This document shows positions 59,091 to 64,000 of a DNA stretch of 64,000 bases, piece after piece; positions within the stretch are counted from its first letter, which is position 1; each line of letters starts with the position of its first letter. This DNA comes from Haliclystus octoradiatus. Lineage: Eukaryota; Cnidaria; Staurozoa; Stauromedusae; Haliclystidae. Made by a program: the position numbers and the translations under genes. Location of the stretch: positions 20,491,563 to 20,555,562 of the forward strand of contig OU744447.1 of the NCBI GenBank assembly GCA_916610825.1, written 5' to 3'. The notes below the pieces were generated by a model. It did no database searches, was not told the DNA's origin, and saw nothing but the letters and a program-made list of their open reading frames with translations.

Positions 59091-60300
59091 GTGCCTTTCT
59101 GTAGAAATGTTTTTAATGTTTTGCTACTGTACCAGACCATGATACAATAATTATTTGGAAGGCGATAAACTAAAGTCCATGCTTGTTTCAGTTCAGAGCT
59201 TGTTCAAATTCAGATTTGATCACTGTCAGGACTTCTAACATGGATAGGTAAATTACTTTTCAATTATAAATACGATGTAAAACCTGTTCTCTTTCTCTCT
59301 TTCTTACTTGCCTGACGATGATTTTGGAATAAATCGAAACCGTGGCAGATTATCGTGTGATTCATGTCGCTACTCAGTATAATGAGGTCGAAATTAAATA
59401 CCTCTCAATTAATCATTTTACATAATATGCAAAAATGATGTTATTGTGATCTTACATCCAATCGATAATGAAATAAATATAAAGTATCCTTTTTATTACA
59501 CATGCATTTGTAAAAGTATGAGTTTGATGTGAGAGTTGATGACGAGAGACGATCGAGATAGAGTTTACAGAGAACGGTATTATATTATAGATACAATGCC
59601 ATATGTTGTACTATCCCAGAATCAAAATTTGGTAGGAGAAAGCCGGATCTGTTTGATGAATGTATTTTCCAAGCAAAGCGAGGAAAATCTTTCAAAAAGA
59701 AAATTCCCCTCTAGTGTAGTTCGCCCCTTGTCCTAAGTTGCTTACGGCGTCCTTGGGCTTTGGCCTTTGGAAGCTTAATTAAAGTATCTCGGAGCAGGCA
59801 TGGGGCAGCTTCGTAAATATTCTCAGTTCAATCATAGCTTCAATGTACCATGGAATGTTCAATGTAATATATATCTTCTAATACGTTAGTTAGTTTCCTT
59901 ATTTACTGATACAACCTAGCTTTTTTGTTATTTGGGAACACGTTTTAATTTTAATCAAGAATGGGTCAACTTAAATTCCAAGTATCTCAAAAACCAGAAT
60001 GGATAAATTTAAAATTATATTAGAAGGTGATTATCAATATGCTCCGGTTTTAAAATCAAGTGGATGGCAGATGTCAAACAAAATAAACAAGCATCATATT
60101 ACCAGATTGTCTATGCATGGATTTCATCATCTCCTTTGCCTGTCACAATGGATTTTACAGGCCAACTGATGAATGTAAATGTAAAAAATGTGACTCATCT
60201 GCATCATATCATATCATCTATCATCATATATCTCGATTGTCTAATTCTATCTCATATAACCTCCATCAATTGTAAATACAATGTAAATTAATATTCTGTA

Positions 60301-60630
60301 CGTGGTCATCCATTTAAACTATATCCTCTGCGAAACTTCAGATTGAACAGGGTTATTCCTTTGTGGAGATCTTTACCTGAGTCTTTCGTCATTTCAAAAA
60401 CAGTTCAGGAATTTAAAAAGTCACTCGATAAATTAGATTCAATGTTAAACTGTAAAATGTTTGCTTATAATTACTATCTAGCCCATCTTGTACAATGTAT
60501 TTGAATTTAGCTTGTTATATTTTCTTTTTATTGTGTAAAATGTCTGTATGTTAGTGGAATTACTGTTGTGGAAATTCCCTGTATTTGCCTGTCATTTTAT
60601 GACAAATAAATCATATCATATCATATCATA
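60301..60630 (+). mobile_element. Truncated non-LTR retrotransposon 3' end with (ATATC)n tail
   Basis: The frame 60301-60504 reads RGHPFKLYPLRNFRLNRV, IPLWRSLPESFVISKTV and a short lysine-rich end, typical of the C-terminus of CR1/L2/Jockey-like proteins. The 3' sequence contains AATAAATC and ends in a CATAT-type microsatellite. Most of the element is missing. Confidence 0.75.
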
Positions 60631-60903
60631 TCCTATATTGTAAAGCTATCGAATCTTACATTCAATTTGTAAGCAGTATAGAGAGTGAAAATAAATAAGT
60701 TAAAATAACGTAAATAAGTTTTACATACATACATCCTTGAAATAACAAACAGTTAGCAACTTACTTATATCAAATTATCAGTTAGAAACAGTAACAACGC
60801 AAAATGTATATAACATTAACAAATTTTCTCAGAATAAGAGTGTAAATGAAAAAAAAAATGTACCATGGATTCACACACATCGAACATAGAACAGAACTAA
60901 GTG

Positions 60904-63900
60904 TTAATCAAGTTTTTGTTTAACAGAACTGGTACATAGATGCAATAGATATTTCATAATAGAAAACAGTAAAATTCCTAATAGCATAAAAATGACAATT
61001 ATTTCATATCCATTCTCGATGAGTATATTTTGTTGTGTTGATGTTTTGTAAAGATGATTCGTTTCAAAATGGTTGTCAATAACTTCTTCAATAATAGACA
61101 CTGCTTTTCCAACCGGCTTGGATCGCTCATCTTTGCTTTGTAATAATTTTGATACTCTCGTAGCATTTCCCTTATACCTACAAGAAATTTAAAAAATTCA
61201 CTTTGAAACAATTGTTTAAAAATCGCTTTTAAATTCTGTTAAAAAACTACTGTATATGCATTGATCTAATAATAATGTCAGAAAGAGGTTAATTGATGTT
61301 GTTGTTGTGTTATATATAGAGCCGTTCGTGCTCGTTATAGTTAGTTCATACGTAGTCCGTTCATAGTTTGTATATAGTAAGGAGAGTCGTCGTACGTCGT
61401 AATTGTAAGCCATAGTCTCAATTAAGTCGTTACATTATCGCCGTAAGAAATATATACAATACGTTATACACGAATTGTATTATCTATGTCTCGTCTCTTA
61501 CTACTCAAAAAACGCCGTCTTTACAATAATATTAATTATATAATAACAATAATAATAATAATATTAATAATAATAGTACTGTCTGTTTGTAAATAAATAA
61601 ATTGTATCTTTATCGTCTGTCTGCTACGTACGTACGTCTCATTGGTGAAATAATATATTTATACAGATAATCCGTTGTCGGGAAATTATCGGAAAACATT
61701 TGTGTCGAGATAATCTCAGCATTTACAGTAACAGTTTTGTGGTATGAAAATGTGATTTTCTGACATTGTTCTGAAATAATAAACTTTATTTGATATCTTA
61801 TTTGGTATCACTGTATAAACAAATTTAGAGATTTTCACAATTTCATGTGTTGATAATCTAGCAGGCAGCCAAATCGAATTCAAATTGAAATCTCCAGAAC
61901 GTGAAATGTGTAACGCATAATTCAATACCAGTAGTAATAATAATAATAGTGTGATTGTTTCACACCAGTCCTTGGTATAGCTTTTTTAGTTTTTCAATTG
62001 GTAACCTCTATTACATCATCTTTATTTACACATAATTTGAATATTTCTTTAAATTTCATAAAAACTAACAAAATACATGACGTTTAGACATTGTTAGATA
62101 TGCATTAATCTCTTGAAGGGTTCCTAATACGCTGATAGCATTTCCCCTCTGGATTGCAACAGATAGTCTCTGCCACAGGAAGGCCCTTGAACGTTTTAGT
62201 CTGTTTATATTGATGATAAGTTGTCCAGCTTCATTGATAAAATGTTTGCCCTTTTCTCCAAAAGTTTCATTAAGCTCGACTGCTAAATTGCATGCAATGT
62301 ATATCCTTGTGCAAGGCACTCCTCTCTTCCAAGGTATCTGCGTAAGGCCATCTGGTCTTCTGCCGTCCTCTCGACTGAGGCCTAGAGGTTCTATAGGGAT
62401 GGAACATTTGCTTTATTCAAAGCTCTGTGTATGATTGCGTTAACTTCAGAGTGTCGCGACCGTCTTCCAGCTGATTTGTTACAGGAAAGACCAAGATATC
62501 CTGATATATTCTTGTTACTTTTTCACGCACAAATACCACTGTGTAACTTTGTAGCCCATGTAACTGTGTTGGAGCAGAAGGAAGAGCTACAAGTCACGCT
62601 CCGCGAGCGAGCATGACTTTCTCTTGATATTCTAGTAGCAAGGAGCTCATCAACATTGGTGTAGTTGAAATAAATCGCCTGATGATCACCTTGTGGTGCG
62701 AAACTTGAGGTAGCCTAATTCTAGCATGCTTCATTCTGACTCTCATTTTATACATATGAAATAGAGGAAATTTCTAGTTGATGAAACATTAGTCGGAATT
62801 GTTGAACTATGGCAAACAAGGTTGGAAGCAGTAGACATTTTAAGAAATGTATCTGCCATCAATTTCATGAGGAACTATCCTTCGATAATTCCAAACTATT
62901 GTTCGGTATCAACATTAATTAATAGTGAATCTCTAACGAAATGTGCACACACTGAAATTACATTCAGTTTACTGCAGAGATCAGTTAGACTTATATGATT
63001 ATTTTAAATTTTTTAAATAGTTTAAGGGACCATCTATAATGTACGTACTCAGTTGAGGGGGAGGGGATCATACCAAATGCGTACATCTGCGTACATAAGG
63101 GGTGACAACCATCAAAGTACGTATATGACGCATCTTGACTGTTTCTGTACCACTTTCGAAAACAACAAAGCAAAATTCGTAAAAATGTGTGGGGGTGGCA
63201 AAATGTACTTTATGGATGGTCCCTAATGAGTTATTTTTAATAGAAAAACTGTCGATACTTGTATATGCAGATGTGAGCTAGCCTTGCTGAATAATAAACA
63301 AGATAGATAAGATTACATTCTTACCATTGGTTGTTTAGAACTTCATTAATTACTTCGTACCATTTTTCTTCACTATCATTACGTATATCAATAATTGCCG
63401 CCATTTTAGCTTTCTTCATTAACTTATTAGCAACATAAGGTTGGTCAAGCGCTAATGGAACAGCAATCATAGGAACACCATGATAGGCAGCCTCGTATGC
63501 ACTGTTGTGACCAGAATGACTGATGAATAATTTGATATTTTTATGACCTAGTAAATCATTTTGAGGTATCCATGGAAACGATTTGATGTTTTCTGGAAGA
63601 TCTTTCAAGATAACTAAACGAGATTAAGAAAATATATAGTAAGAAGGTATATATGCAGTAATCAGATAAAATGATTTCAGTAAACCAGCAATGTGCTGAC
63701 GGAATTTATATCTTACCTTTTGTACTTATTATAACATTTTGCTTCAACTTTCCTAAAGCTTTTATCATTCTGAAAACAATCTCTCCCTCTATTTGAAAAT
63801 ATGACCCGAACGAGACAATAATAAAACCATTTCTGCCAGAGTGTTCAATAAATTCTTCTATATCATTATTTGGAAGTGGTTTTGCCTTCTCTGGTAGAAA

Positions 63901-63920
63901 CGGACCAACATAATGAACAT
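60904..63920 (-). CDS. UDP-glycosyltransferase (UGT family), 5' part off window
   Basis: GT1-family enzyme that transfers sugar from a UDP-sugar to small lipophilic acceptors, normally bound to the endoplasmic reticulum with the catalytic part in the lumen. Exons: 63920-63717, 63613-63325, 61177-60904; phases 1 and 2 match at the two junctions. The visible part is about 255 residues and covers the C-terminal nucleotide-sugar domain: VHYVGPFLPEKAKPL, IIVSFGSYF, FPWIPQNDLLGHKNI, ISHSGHNSAYEAAYHGVP, then ALDQPYVANKL. The UGT signature histidine and the Asp-Gln that bind the UDP-sugar are kept. The usual THGG is SHSG here. The last exon encodes a linker, one transmembrane helix (EIIVIFMLLGILLFSIMKYLL) and a short lysine-bearing tail VKQKLD, as in membrane-anchored UGTs. 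Upstream exons with the signal peptide and acceptor domain lie beyond 64000. The exact subfamily and substrate are unknown. Confidence 0.93.
62085..62400 (-). pseudogene. Decayed C-terminal fragment of a mobile-element ORF
   Basis: The minus-strand frame reads GLSREDGRRPDGLTQIPW, then KHFINEAGQLI and FLWQRLSVAIQRGNAISVL. I have seen the combination RPDG(L/V)T..PW followed by QR(I/L)S.AIQRGNA in repetitive proteins of many marine invertebrates. A stretch between the two blocks is missing, so this copy is deleted. The element class is not certain. It lies downstream of the UGT gene's second visible intron boundary, inside that intron. Confidence 0.5.
62676..62716 (+). other. Hammerhead-like motif, weak stem I
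   Basis: CTGATGA at 62679-62685, stem II CACC/GGTG with loop TTGT flanked by a T/C mismatch, and GAAA at 62700-62703. Stem III is ACT/GGT and stem I has only two pairs. Probably a decayed relative of the 40.1-kb motif. Confidence 0.4.
63025..63224. mobile_element. 200-bp MITE with AGGGACCATC ends
   Basis: The ends AGGGACCATCTATAATGTAC and GTACTTTATGGATGGTCCCT are inverted copies. Inner GTACGTA-like repeats are frequent. MITEs with GGGACCATCCATAAA termini are common in invertebrate genomes. It lies in the UGT intron between the last two exons. Confidence 0.75.
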
Positions 63921-64000
63921 CTAAAAATTAACCATTAATTAAAAAGATAATAATTGGCACATCAATACCTAAAAGGACTTGTAACGTGTAATGTAAGTTG

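Noticed and set aside
59310..59350. Hammerhead-like CTGACGA...AAATCGAAAC
   Set aside because: Stem II forms (GATTT/AAATC) but no stem III with the required U and no stem I can be drawn.
1..64000. CRISPR arrays, bacterial operons or phage genes
   Set aside because: The split genes, GT-AG introns and metazoan proteins show eukaryotic nuclear DNA; the only regular array (41-bp repeat) has no spacers.

Overview
This window is nuclear DNA from an AT-rich invertebrate animal. Genes are split into many short exons with GT-AG junctions, introns run from about 0.1 to 3 kb, and roughly four fifths of the sequence is non-coding or mobile-element derived. The protein set (full TRAPPC9, and an LSD2-type histone demethylase with its zinc fingers) and the Penelope-like element fit a marine invertebrate, perhaps a deuterostome. 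The species cannot be fixed from sequence alone.

Layout. (1) 0.5-18.3 kb, minus strand: TRAPPC9, the large scaffold subunit of the TRAPPII vesicle-tethering complex. I could build 18 phase-consistent exons; at least one short exon is unresolved and the C-terminus lies beyond the left edge. Its first intron appears to be a GC-AG intron. (2) 18.3-19.0 kb: a 645-bp head-to-head interval, presumably a shared promoter region. (3) 19.0-37.0 kb, plus strand: complete KDM1B (LSD2), 19 exons and 789 codons, with all eight C4H2C2 zinc ligands, the CW zinc finger, SWIRM and the split amine-oxidase domain including the catalytic lysine. (4) 37.1-42.1 kb: gene-poor, with one doubtful small ORF and a hammerhead-ribozyme inverted repeat. 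(5) 42.1-43.2 kb, plus strand: a two-exon GNAT-fold gene that looks like a bacterial acyl-homoserine-lactone or N-acyl-amino-acid synthase. (6) 43.6-50.4 kb, minus strand: TMA16, six coding exons, convergent with the GNAT gene. (7) 50.4-60.9 kb: no convincing gene, dominated by a 5.7-kb element with ~660-bp terminal inverted repeats and a perfect 9-bp target duplication. (8) 60.9-64 kb, minus strand: the 3' three exons of a UDP-glycosyltransferase that continues past the right edge.

The genes are ordinary cellular functions (trafficking, chromatin, ribosome biogenesis, glycosylation) and do not form a pathway. The most notable non-genic signal is a set of hammerhead-ribozyme cores (two structurally complete by eye, several decayed) scattered among mobile-element debris that includes a Penelope-like element with inverted terminal repeats. 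The most notable coding signal is the autoinducer-synthase-like GNAT gene, which carries an intron and a mitochondrial-type N-terminus. All exon borders were read by eye from splice sites, phase and remembered family sequence; no search was run.
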